The notes: generated by a model not told the origin, from the sequence alone. A DNA stretch of 64,000 nt from Pseudaminobacter soli (ex Li et al. 2025) (GCF_029892515.1 NZ_JARXVF010000013.1:35652-99651), one strand, 5' to 3'. Positions 26,297 to 36,803 are shown, counted from the first letter of the stretch. Numbers and translations are program-made.

Positions 26297-27510
26297 ATGG
26301 TCGAAGTGCTCAGTCAGCAATGATCGATACAATGATGGCGCCCAACGTGCTTCCAACCGAAAATTCTGCTTGCGAGCCGGACGACGCAGAAAGTGGCTGG
26401 CTCATGTTCCACTCGGTCGGCAAGTTCTCCGGCCAGGAAGAAGCCGTCAAGGCTGCACTGGCGACCTTCTCGGAGCAATGGTGCGCTCCCGATGAAGGCC
26501 GCTGGACCCTGATCGACCAGGGTCGTCGTGAAATGCTCAACTGCTGGGCCGATCTCATCGGCGCGCCGCGAGGCTCCGTCATGGCGGCTGCGAACGTCAC
26601 CGAATGCTATTACGCATTCTTCGAGGCATTGCCTAGCCATGCTCTAGCCGGCCGCAAGGTCATCATCGCCGAGGACTGTTTCCCGAGCTTGCACTTCCTG
26701 CTTGCCGGTCTGGCGCCGCGGCTCGGCTTCGAACTGGTCACCGTCAGGCAGCGTCCGGACGCGGCGTTCGTCGAAGACGAAGACTTCCTCGCCGCATGGA
26801 ACGAAGAGGTCGCCGTTGCCGTCATCACGTGGGTGACCTCCACCGCCTCGCGGCGCTGCGACCTGGACGCCCTTGTCGCGCATGGACGTTCGATGGGATC
26901 GATCGTCACGCTCGATATCACCCAGGCCGTAGGATGCCTGCCCTTTGACGTCAACGCTCCCGCCATCGATTTTGCCGCCTCGACGCCACTCAAATGGTTG
27001 TGCGGCATGCCGGGCGCGGGAATGGCCTATGTTTCACCCGCGCTGCTGCCACGTCTCGAACCGCTACTGCGTGGCTGGTTCAGCCAGCCGGATCCTTTCA
27101 ATTGGCAGCTAGACCGGTTCACGTTCGCCGCCGATGCGCGCCGCTTTGACAACGGCACACCGTCCTATCTGCCCTATATCGCCTCGCTGCCCGGTCTCAA
27201 ATGGTTGACGCAAACGGGTATCAGGACGATCCGCGACCACAACCTGCAGCTAGGCGAGCGGCTGATCCAGATTGCCGACAATCATCGCCTGCGTGTGGTC
27301 AGCCCCCGCAGTGCCGAAAAACGCGGCGGAACGGTGGTGGTCGAAATTCCAGCCGATCATGCGCCGGCCGATATCCAGCGCGGGCTAATGGCAGCGGGTA
27401 TCGTCTGCGACACCCGCTCGGAACGGATGCGATGGTCGCCAGGACTGATTACCAGAGGGGCCAAGCTTGACGTTCTCGATCGTGAACTGGGCAGGGTCTG
27501 CCGAAGCTAA
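26293..27510 (+). CDS. Class V PLP-dependent aminotransferase/cysteine-desulfurase-like enzyme
   Basis: The 405-residue protein has the class V pattern: VAVAVITWVTSTASRRCDLDAL, then TLDITQAVGCLPFDV (PLP-ring Asp and His/Gln position), and STPLKWLCGMPGAGMAYV with Lys234 as the likely Schiff-base residue. RFDNGTPSYLPY near residue 290 is shared with kynureninase- and 2-aminohydrophosphonate-like members. The ATG overlaps the VOC stop. Substrate is unknown; kynureninase-like or aminotransferase chemistry are the main options. Confidence 0.82.
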   Translation: MNGRSAQSAMIDTMMAPNVLPTENSACEPDDAESGWLMFHSVGKFSGQEEAVKAALATFSEQWCAPDEGRWTLIDQGRREMLNCWADLIGAPRGSVMAAANVTECYYAFFEALPSHALAGRKVIIAEDCFPSLHFLLAGLAPRLGFELVTVRQRPDAAFVEDEDFLAAWNEEVAVAVITWVTSTASRRCDLDALVAHGRSMGSIVTLDITQAVGCLPFDVNAPAIDFAASTPLKWLCGMPGAGMAYVSPALLPRLEPLLRGWFSQPDPFNWQLDRFTFAADARRFDNGTPSYLPYIASLPGLKWLTQTGIRTIRDHNLQLGERLIQIADNHRLRVVSPRSAEKRGGTVVVEIPADHAPADIQRGLMAAGIVCDTRSERMRWSPGLITRGAKLDVLDRELGRVCRS

Positions 27511-27705
27511 TGCATGACGTTCAATGGTTCTGAAGAAACAACATGCACAAGAACGAAGGCTCATGAGGCGCAGCCTAATGCCGGTTCAGCGCGACAAAAT
27601 CATCCGCTTGTCTCTAGGATTGCGGGTGGCTACGACCGTTGAAGATCAGGGACATGGGCCGATGCGCCCCGAAACGTAGCAGTCATTCGAACGGGGACCA
27701 TTTTC

Positions 27706-28401
27706 GTGGCAGTGGACGTCTTTGCACCGATCGCATCGCGCAGCACAATCCAGGATGGTGTCTACCGCCAGCTTCGGCATGCGCTGATGATCGGCCTCTT
27801 CGAACCCGGCCAGACGCTGACGATAGCCTCACTTTCGGAGTCGTTCGGCACCAGCCACATGCCTGTGCGGGAGGCGCTGCGGCGGCTTGCAGCGGAAAAC
27901 GCCCTCGAAGTGGCGGCCAACGGCTCTGCCCGCATCCCCGCAACGAGCCGGGCAAGGCTCGATGATGTCTGCCGCGCGCGCATCGCAGTGGAGAGCCTGG
28001 CGACTGAGCTTGCCGTGCCGAACATCACAGTTCGCGATATCGCCAAACTCGAAGGCGTCGTCCGGGAGCATGAAACGGTCGGTCGGACAGAGAGCGTCTA
28101 CGCCATGTTGGGCAAAAACCAGGAGTTTCACTTCCACCTCTACGGTGCCTCGCAGTCGGAAGTGCTCATCCAGCTTATCGAAACGCTTTGGCTGCGCTTC
28201 GGCCCCTACATGCGCCTGTTGACCCAGCATATCGAACCGCTGTTGAAATCCGACAGCAGCGGCACCTATTCGGTCCACCATCACGAGATCGTTGCCGCGC
28301 TGAAGGCCAAGGATGTGGGCGCTGCTCGCGCCGGCATCATTGCCGATATCGAGGTGACGTGTGACCTGTTGCATGGCTTGATCCTGGAAGAACGAGCCTG
28401 A
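27706..28401 (+). CDS. GntR-family transcriptional regulator, FCD/FadR subfamily
   Basis: GTG 27706 gives 231 residues. The winged helix is at about residues 10-75 (SRSTIQDGVYRQLRHALMIG, LTIASLSESFGTSHMPVREALRRLAAE). The FCD domain follows with ARIAVESLATELAV and HHEIVAALKAKDVGAARAGI, where His residues bind metal in this family. It lies in the middle of the second cassette, whose transcription units carry TTGATCAA palindromes, so I infer it as the local regulator. The 195 bases before it show no other gene. Confidence 0.88.
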   Translation: MAVDVFAPIASRSTIQDGVYRQLRHALMIGLFEPGQTLTIASLSESFGTSHMPVREALRRLAAENALEVAANGSARIPATSRARLDDVCRARIAVESLATELAVPNITVRDIAKLEGVVREHETVGRTESVYAMLGKNQEFHFHLYGASQSEVLIQLIETLWLRFGPYMRLLTQHIEPLLKSDSSGTYSVHHHEIVAALKAKDVGAARAGIIADIEVTCDLLHGLILEERA

Positions 28402-28447
28402 CCCGACGGAAAGCATTTGGCGTTCCACACGGCTTATCACCAACAAA

Positions 28448-28455
28448 TTGATCAA
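28448..28455. promoter_or_regulatory. Putative GntR site before ridA-like gene
   Basis: TTGATCAA, 20 bases before the GTG start of the RidA-family gene, inside an AT-rich stretch in otherwise GC-rich DNA. The identical 8-base palindrome lies at 25723 and 33671. The location close to the start is consistent with repression. Confidence 0.45.
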
Positions 28456-28474
28456 CTAATCATCTGAGTGAAAA

Positions 28475-28858
28475 GTGCCTGAAAGACGAGCGATTTCATC
28501 TGGGTCAAGATTCGAGAAACTGGCCGGCTATTCCCGCGCCGTCGTTGATGGTGAATTTATCTTCATATCGGCAACGGCCGGTGCAGAGGTCGACGGCAGC
28601 TTTTCGGGCGAAACAGTTCAGCAGGCGCGTCGGGCGCTGGCCATCGTAGGTTCGGCGCTTGCTGAAGCCGAGGCAGATCTAGACGATGTCGTGCGGGTGC
28701 GTGTCTATTTAGCCGACCGCGCGGATGTGATGGCAGTGTCAAAAATCCTCGGCGAGACGTTTGACGCGCCGCGTCCGGCCAACACCACAATCATCTGTGG
28801 CTTTCCGGACGAGCAGATCAAGGTCGAGCTGGAGATGACGGCGCTCAAGCGCCGATAG
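28475..28858 (+). CDS. RidA-family (YjgF/YER057c/UK114) protein
   Basis: The 127-residue protein has the RidA fold pattern: YSRAVVDGEFIFISATAG, QARRALAIVGSALAEAEADL, VVRVRVYLAD and KVELEMTAL at the C-terminus. True RidA carries an essential Arg in the CGF/R-x-x-x segment; here ANTTIICGFPDEQIKVELE takes that place, so deaminase activity is uncertain. Such proteins remove reactive enamines made by PLP enzymes, which fits the class V PLP enzyme in the same cassette. GTG 28475 is the start. Confidence 0.85.
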   Translation: MPERRAISSGSRFEKLAGYSRAVVDGEFIFISATAGAEVDGSFSGETVQQARRALAIVGSALAEAEADLDDVVRVRVYLADRADVMAVSKILGETFDAPRPANTTIICGFPDEQIKVELEMTALKRR

Positions 28859-28902
28859 GACCGATGAGAGACACACGAGCCAATTTCGGAGAGAAAATAC
28901 CA

Positions 28903-29307
28903 ATGCACACGCAAGCGAAGCCTGGAATGTTGCCGGTCTCGGCTCAGGTGACGTTCTTCTACTACGGTGACCTTGCGCCGGCCGAACGCTTCTACGGCGA
29001 GACGCTAGGCTTTGAGAAGACCTTCGACAAGGGCTGGGTGAAGTTCTTCCGGTTGACCGAAACGTCGTATGTCGGGCTGGTCGACGAGAGCCAAGGCTTC
29101 CACAAAACGGCCGAGGAAAACAGCGTCATGCTCAGCATGGAGACCGCCAAGTTGGAGGACTGGTACGAACAGGCCAAGGCGCGTGGCGCGACCTTCAAGA
29201 ACCATCCCGACTTCGCCCGCGCCGACGAAAAGATGGTGACCAGCTTTATGCTTCGCGATCCGGGCGGCTACACGGTGGAGTTCTTCCGCTTCAACCGGCG
29301 GGATTGA
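28903..29307 (+). CDS. VOC-family protein
   Basis: ATG 28903 has GGAGAG at 28888-28893 and gives 134 residues; an earlier in-frame ATG at 28864 is less well supported. FFYYGDLAPAERFYGETLGF, YVGLVDESQGFH and FMLRDPGGYTVEFFRF form the two half-folds of the VOC superfamily. It is the second VOC gene in this cassette and follows ridA by 44 bases, so it is likely in the same transcript. It has no recognisable catalytic type. Confidence 0.8.
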   Translation: MHTQAKPGMLPVSAQVTFFYYGDLAPAERFYGETLGFEKTFDKGWVKFFRLTETSYVGLVDESQGFHKTAEENSVMLSMETAKLEDWYEQAKARGATFKNHPDFARADEKMVTSFMLRDPGGYTVEFFRFNRRD

Positions 29308-29381
29308 GATCGGAGCAATCCCAGGGAGCATCAGGTAGCGGTTCAGAGCGGCTCAGCGATTTCTACCAACGCTGAGCTGCT

Positions 29382-30458
<1,077 letters not shown>

Positions 30459-30476
30459 GGTCAGATACCTGCCGTT

Positions 30477-31319
30477 TCAGCCCTTCACCGCGCCAGCCGT
30501 CAGGCCTTGCACGAGATAGCGTTGGATGAGGAAGAAGAAGACGCAGACAGGCAGCAGCGCCAGCACGCCAGCCGCCATCATCGGACCGAACTCGACCGTC
30601 GCTCGGGTCGAGTAAAGCAGCAGCCCGACCGGGAAGGTGCTTGTCGACGCCGATGAGTTAAGCAGCAACGCGAACAGGATCTCGCCCCATGCGCCGGTGA
30701 AGCAGAAGCCGACCGTGGCCACGATGCCGGGCAGCGTCAGCGGCGCGATGATCTGCACGAGCGCCTTGAAGCGCGTGGCGCCGTCTATCATCGCGGCTTC
30801 CTCGAGCTCCTTCGGAATGCCGTCAAAAAAGGACTGCATCAGGAAGGTGGCGAAGGGGATGTTGAAGGCGGTGTAGATAATGATCAGCCCGGTAAGGCTG
30901 TTGGTCAGCCCGAGCACGCCGAAGATGCTGAAGATCGGGGTGATCACAATCACCAGCGGAAACATCTGAGTGAGGAGCATCAGGCCGACGATCCAGAATT
31001 TACCCCTGAAGACGAAGCGCGAGAACGCATAGCCGGAGGCTGTTGCGAGCAGCGTCGACGCGATGGCGGTGACGCCGGAGACGATGATAGAATTGCGGAA
31101 AAACAGCAGGAAATCGCTTTTGCCGACCACCGTTGCATAATGCTCGAGGCTGAACCGCGATGGAAGCAGGTCGGTGCCCTGCTTGTAGAGGATGTCGTTG
31201 GGGGTGATCGAGACCTTGACCAGCCAATAGAGGGGAAAGAGGGCCGCCACGACATAGATCAGCAGGACCGCGTAGTGCAAGGTCCACTTGATCGTCCGGC
31301 TTCGAAGGGTACCGCGCAT
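30477..31319 (-). CDS. Carbohydrate-type ABC transporter permease, MalG family
   Basis: The 280-residue protein has about six membrane segments. The cytoplasmic coupling motif EAA-G is visible as ELEEAAMIDGATRFKALVQI, and LTGLIIIYTAFNIPFATFLM precedes it. The first segment starts at about residue 12. It starts six bases after the MalF-type gene. It forms one half of the inner-membrane channel. Confidence 0.9.
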   Translation of the reverse strand: MRGTLRSRTIKWTLHYAVLLIYVVAALFPLYWLVKVSITPNDILYKQGTDLLPSRFSLEHYATVVGKSDFLLFFRNSIIVSGVTAIASTLLATASGYAFSRFVFRGKFWIVGLMLLTQMFPLVIVITPIFSIFGVLGLTNSLTGLIIIYTAFNIPFATFLMQSFFDGIPKELEEAAMIDGATRFKALVQIIAPLTLPGIVATVGFCFTGAWGEILFALLLNSSASTSTFPVGLLLYSTRATVEFGPMMAAGVLALLPVCVFFFLIQRYLVQGLTAGAVKG

Positions 31320-31325
31320 CGGATC

Positions 31326-32288
31326 TTACCTCGCGCGCAGCATCATCTGCCGGATCGAGATCAGCAGAAGCGCGTAGATGAGAAGGAGAACCACCAACGC
31401 CGTCGCGATCGCCGAGGCATAGCCGAAATTCAGTCCCTGATAGGCCTGAGTGAAGACATAGCTGGCCACGATCTGAGAGGAATCGGCCGGTCCGCCTTTG
31501 GTCATGACCACGATGAGCTCCGGCGAATTGGCGACCCAGATGGTGCGCAGCATCACCGTGACCACCATGGTGGGCGCGAGGAAAGGAACGGTGATTGAAC
31601 GGAAGCGCTCGAAGTTGCTGGCGCCATCGATTTCGGCCGCCTCGTAGATCTCGCGCGGGATCGATTGCAGCGCAGCAAGCAAGGTGATGGCGAAGAAGGG
31701 CGTGCCCCACCAGATGCCCGCGATCACCGGGCCGAGCAGGGCATAGTCGGGATCCGACAAGATGTTCCCGGGCGTGCTCATCAGGCCGAGCGCGTAGGCC
31801 CAGTGCGGCAGCGGTCCAATCGCTGGGTTGAGCAGCCACGACCAGTTCATGCCGATGAGGAAGGTCGGGATCGCCCAGGGCAGGAACACGATGGGCTGGA
31901 TGATCGAGCGGCCTGGGAAGGGCCGGTTGAGCATAAGCGCCAGGATAAGGCCGAATATGAACTGGAAGGCGACGCAACTCGCCGTCCATGTGATGGTGTT
32001 CTTCAGCGCGTTCCAGAAGCTGGCGTCGCTCATCAGGTCGCGGAAATTGTCGAGCCCGACAAGCCCGCCGGACGTCGGGTCCAATAGCATGACATTGCGA
32101 AAGGCGTAGGAGATTCCGATGACGATCGGCACCAATGTCGTCACCGTAATTAGCAACAGCACGGGAGCGCTGTAGAGATAGGGTTCGAGCACAGCAAGGC
32201 GCTGCCGCGTGCTGGCGGAAGGAACTGAAACGGTCATACTCGGCCCGGATTGTGGCCATGTAGTGTCGATGCGCTGAGGCGTCGTCAC
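31326..32288 (-). CDS. Carbohydrate-type ABC transporter permease, MalF family
   Basis: The 320-residue protein from GTG 32288 has six membrane segments; ATG 32237 (303 residues) is an equally possible start. The coupling loop reads IYEAAEIDGASNFERFRSIT, the EAA motif of MalF-type permeases. EPYLYSAPVLLLITVTTLVP is the first segment. It lies between the binding-protein gene and the MalG-type gene in one operon. Confidence 0.9.
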   Translation of the reverse strand: MTTPQRIDTTWPQSGPSMTVSVPSASTRQRLAVLEPYLYSAPVLLLITVTTLVPIVIGISYAFRNVMLLDPTSGGLVGLDNFRDLMSDASFWNALKNTITWTASCVAFQFIFGLILALMLNRPFPGRSIIQPIVFLPWAIPTFLIGMNWSWLLNPAIGPLPHWAYALGLMSTPGNILSDPDYALLGPVIAGIWWGTPFFAITLLAALQSIPREIYEAAEIDGASNFERFRSITVPFLAPTMVVTVMLRTIWVANSPELIVVMTKGGPADSSQIVASYVFTQAYQGLNFGYASAIATALVVLLLIYALLLISIRQMMLRAR

Positions 32289-32307
32289 TACAGGGATGAA
32301 AGCATGG

Positions 32308-33573
32308 TTACTTCTTGGCGAGGTACTTTTGCTGGGCCTTGGAGAGTATATCCCCCCACTGCTTGCCGAGATCCTGCGCGGTGATCTGGCCGAGCAGCGC
32401 CTGCTGGCCGAGCTTCACGGCGGTAGAGCCGGCAAAGAGGCTGTACTCCGGCAGGTAGGCCGGTGTGATGGTGGGAATGGCATCCTTGTCGGCGAGCGTA
32501 TCAAACCAGGCTCGGTACTTCGGATCGGCGTAGGCGGGATCCTTTTCGGCGCTCTTGAAGACCGGCAGCGCCCCGACAGCCTTGGTCCATATCGGATCGG
32601 TTTCAGGCCCGTCGATCAGGGTCAGGAACTTCCATGCCAGATCCTTGTGTTCGCTCTTGGCCATGATGCCCCAGGAGCCGTAGGTCAGGATCGGGAATGA
32701 CTTGCCGTTCTTGCCCTTCGGCATCGGTATGACGCCGTACTCGTCTTGCGCCATGTGTTCGGCGGTCGGCGCCAGGACATCAGCGTCCTGGTCGAGCATT
32801 GCGCAGGTTCCGGTATAGAAACCCGCCACGGTTTCCTTGTAGCCCCAGTTGACGCTGTCCTTCGGCGCCCAGCCACTCTTGTAGATGTCGATCTGGTTCT
32901 GGAAGCCTGAGACCCAGCCGGCATCGCCCAGGGTGGACTTGCCGTCCTTGTTGAAGAAGGCATTGTCGCCGTTGGCCGCCGCTCCCATCATGGCCCAACC
33001 GTTGAAGGCACCCGAGCCGCCGCGCAGACAGTATCCGAACTTGCCGGGAAGCGCCGATACTTTCTTGGCGGCGTCCATGAATTCGTCGACCGTCTTCGGC
33101 GGCCCAGCAACACCCGCCTCGGCGAGCAGCTTCTTGTTGTAATAGAGTGATTTGACGAAGAAGCCGTAGGGGATGACGTAGGCGGTGTCCTTGACCTTGC
33201 GCGCCAGCTCCAGCGCGCGGCCATTGAGATCGCCAGCGTGCTCCCATTTCGTGATGTAGGGCTCAAGGTTCTCGAGGTGTCCGGAGTTGGCGTAGAGCGC
33301 CACCCAGTTGTCCGGCATTTCCGCAACATCAGGTATGTCGCCGGCGGCGATCATCGTGGCGAACTTCTCGAAGGAGTTGTCCCACGGGATCGAGATGAGC
33401 TCTACCTTGACGCCGGGGTTTTCCGTCTCGAACTTCTTGATCAGCGTGTTGAGGACGGCGAGCGACTCGTCGCTGGTGTTGGTCTGAACGAACCGTAACG
33501 TCGTGTCTGCCTGGGCCTGACCGGCACAAAGACCGCCCAATATGGTGGCGGCGAGCAGCATTCTCTTGATCAC
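32308..33573 (-). CDS. Carbohydrate-type ABC transporter, periplasmic binding protein
   Basis: The 421-residue protein has a Sec signal peptide (MIKRMLLAATILGGLCAGQA, cleavage after AQA). The mature part has the family-1 pattern FVQTNTSDESLAVLNTLIKK, GVKVELISIPW, PYGFFVKSLYYNKKLLAEAG and SYGSWGIMAKSEHKDLAWKF. It is the first gene of the four-gene importer operon and has a TTGATCAA site 98 bases upstream. Substrate could be a sugar, polyol or glycerol-phosphate-like compound; the surrounding PLP and RidA genes hint at an amino-sugar or amino-acid derivative. Confidence 0.9.
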   Translation of the reverse strand: MIKRMLLAATILGGLCAGQAQADTTLRFVQTNTSDESLAVLNTLIKKFETENPGVKVELISIPWDNSFEKFATMIAAGDIPDVAEMPDNWVALYANSGHLENLEPYITKWEHAGDLNGRALELARKVKDTAYVIPYGFFVKSLYYNKKLLAEAGVAGPPKTVDEFMDAAKKVSALPGKFGYCLRGGSGAFNGWAMMGAAANGDNAFFNKDGKSTLGDAGWVSGFQNQIDIYKSGWAPKDSVNWGYKETVAGFYTGTCAMLDQDADVLAPTAEHMAQDEYGVIPMPKGKNGKSFPILTYGSWGIMAKSEHKDLAWKFLTLIDGPETDPIWTKAVGALPVFKSAEKDPAYADPKYRAWFDTLADKDAIPTITPAYLPEYSLFAGSTAVKLGQQALLGQITAQDLGKQWGDILSKAQQKYLAKK

Positions 33574-33670
33574 TGGAACCCTCCATCTTTAGCCTTCAGG
33601 ACAGCCTGCGTCACCCTGGATATCCAGGCGGCAGCACCCATTCCCTTGGGGAAGAAAATATAAATATCAT

Positions 33671-33678
33671 TTGATCAA
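33671..33678. promoter_or_regulatory. Putative GntR site before the sugar-type importer
   Basis: TTGATCAA upstream of the binding-protein gene, next to an AT-rich run (33654-33670) that could hold the -10 region. It is the third exact copy of this palindrome in the cassette. Confidence 0.45.
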
Positions 33679-34052
33679 GTCAACCGAAACCTTAGGTCGC
33701 GTTGACAAAAAGAGAGAGAGCGAAACTCGATGGCGCGGGATTTACATTGGTGTCCAAGAAACCTTCTCGAACATCCGCATTTGCCAAAAGAGGAATACAG
33801 ATTCCTGTTGAAGCTCATGGCTGACAACTTTCACGGCGCAATGGAAATGGACACCGATCTAGAAAGATGAGCTTGCAGCAAAGATGTCCTGTAGCGCTTC
33901 CCCAGAGCGTGCATCGTATGCGGTCCAGTGTTAGCCAAAGGAGTTACGGAACGATCCACGCGCTCTCAAAAACAAAAGTACGCCTTGTGGAGATCCGAAG
34001 TCAGACCTGGTCAGATACGTCGTATTTCTGGAAAGCACTCATTCGCATATTC

Positions 34053-34422
34053 TATGGTGCTTGAGGTGGCGGACTTTGGACCAAAGAAAGCCCTACACGA
34101 CATCAACAGCCAAGGCCTCTGCGGACAATGCCTGGCGCCAGGCCTGATCGACGCAGCCCTCATCGCGCTTTTCGTCGGCTACGCGCTGGCGGTGCTGAAC
34201 CTTGGCCGGTCCGGTCCGGACGCATTGGACGAGGCCCGTTTCGACAGTGCCATCGCGGCGCACCGCGCTCTGGTTACTGCCGCCGCAGCGCTTTGTCTGT
34301 CGGCGCTCTTTGATCTGGCGGTTCTCCTGGACTTCTTGTGGTCCAGGGGGGCAAACGCCCCTCATCATGAGCAAAGCAAACCTGTTGGGACTGTTCTTCA
34401 TAGGCCTTACCCAATCGCCTAG
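34053..34422 (+). CDS. Hypothetical small membrane protein (uncertain)
   Basis: From ATG 34053 the frame gives about 123 residues with two plausible membrane segments, LIDAALIALFVGYALAVLNL and TAAAALCLSALFDLAVLLDF. The C-terminal part is hydrophilic and ordinary. No ribosome site is obvious, no family is recognised, and the flanks are mobile-element scars. It may be a truncated gene. The stretch 33679-34052 shows no gene. Confidence 0.3.
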
Positions 34423-34540
34423 GAAGATTGCACCGGCTGCCCCTCGCGGGCTACGCAATGCGTAGGTTCCAAGGCTCAGCTAAACCAAGCTGGTGTGCAT
34501 CTGGACCTAGACGAAATTGGAGCTATCCCGCATTAAATCA

Positions 34541-34775
34541 CTATCTTAAGCAAATGTCGGTATCGGTGGTTGCGAGCCCCCGCAACCAAAATACCAACAC
34601 TCCCGCGCGGACCCCGCCGGGAGTGTTTTTGTTTGGCGGGTTGCCCGCAGTTTGACGCTTGACCCAATTGATGAGCGTGCCAACTCGCCATGCAGCGTCG
34701 CCTCGATCGCGCCGGGCGTCAGCACGATCTTCTCGATCAGTGCCCGCAGCGCCGCTGCCTGGTGTGACTCGCTGG
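34541..34775 (-). pseudogene. Serine recombinase C-terminal remnant (dispersed repeat, copy 2)
   Basis: Read on the minus strand, AALRALIEKIVLTPG is the end of a large serine recombinase. GTLINWVKRQTAGNPPNKNT follows in a neighbouring frame, so at least one frameshift splits it. The same tail recurs at 60440-60600, and its end sequence recurs at 23558 and 47548. No catalytic domain is present. It is fused in the DNA to an unrelated cyclase-like fragment. Confidence 0.65.
34596..34632 (+). terminator. Rho-independent-terminator-like hairpin
   Basis: AACACTCCCG (34596-34605) pairs with CGGGAGTGTT (34618-34627), followed by a T-rich run. An identical structure occurs at 60502-60538. It lies inside the conserved repeat that encodes the recombinase tail on the other strand, so whether it serves as a terminator is uncertain. 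Confidence 0.5.
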
Positions 34776-34990
34776 CTCTTCGAGAATTCCTTGTCGTCGT
34801 GGCCAATTTCGCCGACGCGATCCATCGCTGCAACAAGCTGAGCGAGGTAGGGGCGATCGTTTGCTGTTCGATCAACGATTTCTTTGAAACCTAGGAAGTC
34901 GATGAAGAGCACGATCCGGTGCTCGTATTGCGGAATCCGTTTCTTTCGTTTCGTTCGGCTCTTAGACGTCTTTGCTGCCTTTGCATTTTC
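34776..34990 (-). pseudogene. N-terminal fragment of a nucleotidyl-cyclase-like protein
   Basis: The minus-strand frame reads a basic stretch, then IPQYEHRIVLFIDFLGFKEI and AAMDRVGEIGHDDKEF. The FIDFLGF segment resembles the first metal-binding Asp region of class III nucleotidyl cyclases or related proteins. It is cut off by the recombinase tail, and no ATG start lies in frame upstream before a stop. The family call is weak. Confidence 0.35.
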
Positions 34991-35049
34991 CCCGCCATCA
35001 ATTCGTCAGCGTACCCTGGTTGCGGTCAGCCGATCGTCGCGCCGTGCCG

Positions 35050-35466
35050 TCAATCGACAGGCAGCGCATAGCGCAGCACGTTAATTTCTTCGTCGTCCTC
35101 TGCCGTGACTTCCAGTACCTGGTTGACGAGATCGAGCGCCACTGCGAGCTCGGCGAGAGCAACTTCGAACAGCTCCGTCTGCATTGGGAGGTCCATGCCG
35201 GGCGGCCCGTTCAGGCAGACCAAGCCGGCATGGATCGCTACGTCGGCATATTGCCCTTTGGTCCCAGGCCGGTCCTTCGGCCCCCTGAAGTCGACCGAGT
35301 TTTTCGTGACGAAAGTCCAGTCATCCGCGAGGATGATCGGCTTCAGCTCCCAATCCTTCAGCCCGGCCCGCCCGAGCCATACGACATGGCTTGATCCGAA
35401 ATAGCCCTCGTGAACGGCCATCTTCGCGAGGTCCGGGCTGAGGCATTCGTCGACAAGAAACTTCAT
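35050..35466 (-). CDS. DUF5615 PIN-like toxin of a type II toxin-antitoxin pair
   Basis: ATG 35466 gives 138 residues that begin with MKFLVDECLSPDLAKMA, the typical DUF5615 (PIN-like/Mut7-C-like) opening with the first acidic active-site residue. DDWTFVTKNSVDF carries the next acidic positions. The C-terminal half is longer than usual for the family. ATG overlaps the stop of the DUF433 gene by four bases. By analogy with VapC it may be an RNase held in check by the upstream protein. Confidence 0.8.
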   Translation of the reverse strand: MKFLVDECLSPDLAKMAVHEGYFGSSHVVWLGRAGLKDWELKPIILADDWTFVTKNSVDFRGPKDRPGTKGQYADVAIHAGLVCLNGPPGMDLPMQTELFEVALAELAVALDLVNQVLEVTAEDDEEINVLRYALPVD

Positions 35467-36116
35467 CCGGCGTTCCTGCGCCGGGGGACGCGCTTGTTCG
35501 TGATGATGACCGCACCCTTGGGCAAGCCGGGGATGCCGCGAGGACGCCCGCGTGGTGGATTGGCTTCCGCATAAATGGTGGCCAGCCACACCAGGTTCGC
35601 GTCGAGGCCCGGCCAAGCCGTCAAGATTTCCTCGGTTGTGCGACCGGCCGCAACAGAGGCGGCCACGTCATAGACCGGGACGCGTGTACCCCTGAGAACA
35701 GGTGTGCCGGAGAGGATATCCGGAGCGCTCTCGACGGCCTCCCGTGCCGCCTCGAGATCGGCAAGCCGATCCCGCACTCGCTGCACGAAGGGCTTCAGGT
35801 CTATGGTCAGGAAGTCGTGATGGACCATCCAGTCCTCGCGCATCACTTTTGCCCAGTCGAGCGATCGAGCCTTAGCGATCCGCGGTTCCGCCGCGCGAAT
35901 TGCAAGCACTCGCTCTTCAGCTGTCAGACGCTTCGCGCTCTCGAAATAGAAGGTGATCAGGGAGCAGGCGGCGGCCAGGACGTGGCGGCCGTTGTCGGCC
36001 GACACGAAGGCGTCGGGCAGGATGTGCTCATCGATTGCTCGGTTTACCTCGCGCAGGGTGACGCGCGAGACAACCGCCGCCTCGCTCGGCTTTAGCATTT
36101 CCGCGACCGCGGCCAT
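35463..36116 (-). CDS. DUF433 antitoxin
   Basis: ATG 36116 gives 217 residues. The C-terminal part has the DUF433 motif DILSGTPVLRGTRVPVYDVA at about residues 140-159, then TTEEILTAWPGL. The N-terminal part (PSEAAVVSRVTLREVNRAID) is a probable helix-turn-helix like that of MerR/excisionase proteins. Such long DUF433 proteins pair with DUF5615 toxins. It comes first in the operon, as is normal for antitoxins, and probably represses its own promoter. Confidence 0.82.
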   Translation of the reverse strand: MAAVAEMLKPSEAAVVSRVTLREVNRAIDEHILPDAFVSADNGRHVLAAACSLITFYFESAKRLTAEERVLAIRAAEPRIAKARSLDWAKVMREDWMVHHDFLTIDLKPFVQRVRDRLADLEAAREAVESAPDILSGTPVLRGTRVPVYDVAASVAAGRTTEEILTAWPGLDANLVWLATIYAEANPPRGRPRGIPGLPKGAVIITNKRVPRRRNAG

Positions 36117-36357
36117 GTTCGCCTCCAAATTAAATCTTCCGATGGATCGGAATATATATTGCCGGGCGAAAATTTCAAGCAATTCCGCCCCCGGACGCGT
36201 CAAAGCGGTTCGCCGCGGCTCGAGGAGGGCCGCGTGACTAGCCTTCAGGGCGCGTCCGGGGTGCCGGTGCGCGCTTTCCGGCGAATAAGGCGCTACAATT
36301 GGAAATCTCGCGTGGAACCGAGAAGTTCACGTTTGTCCGCCAGGAAGGAGTCCTTCG

Positions 36358-36609
36358 TTGGAAACGGCGCTCAAAATCAGAAATGTCCTGTTCAAAGCCT
36401 TCATCATCAATTTGCTCGTCATCATACTCGCCTGGCTGATGTCGCTCAGCGGTGTCGCGACGAATGCGATGTCTGCATTCTTCGGCTTCAGTGCTGATCA
36501 AACGCGCGCTTACATGGCCAACATCATTGGCTTCTGGAAGGTGTTGAACGTCGTGTTTTTCCTGATCCCGGCGATTGCCATCCATTGGGAATGCCGCGCG
36601 AAGAGATGA
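36358..36609 (+). CDS. Small membrane protein, DUF6868-like
   Basis: TTG 36358 has AAGGAG at 36345-36350 and gives 83 residues. Two membrane segments are visible: FIINLLVIILAWLM (about residues 14-28) and WKVLNVVFFLIPAIAI near the C-terminus. The pattern resembles the DUF6868 family of short membrane proteins. Function is unknown. It lies between the toxin-antitoxin pair and a dinB remnant. Confidence 0.6.
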   Translation: METALKIRNVLFKAFIINLLVIILAWLMSLSGVATNAMSAFFGFSADQTRAYMANIIGFWKVLNVVFFLIPAIAIHWECRAKR

Positions 36610-36803
36610 CACAAGGATCGTCGCAATACTTCCTGTCCCCAAACCCGCGTCTGCCGAAAGTCAAGCTCGCCATGAATCGTCGCTCGACACTGTGCAAGGA
36701 GCGTTTGAAGGTATTGGGCATTCCCTTCGGGGCGAGCTGTTGGCAAAGCTGAAGCCCCTAGCGGGTCTTCACCCGTCCGAGCGGCCATCCCTGACGCAAG
36801 TCG

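Noticed and set aside
31000..32259. Long minus-strand frame of 419 codons over the MalF/MalG-type permeases
   Set aside because: It lies in another frame of two well-supported permease genes, is rich in Arg, His and Pro, and has no family motif.
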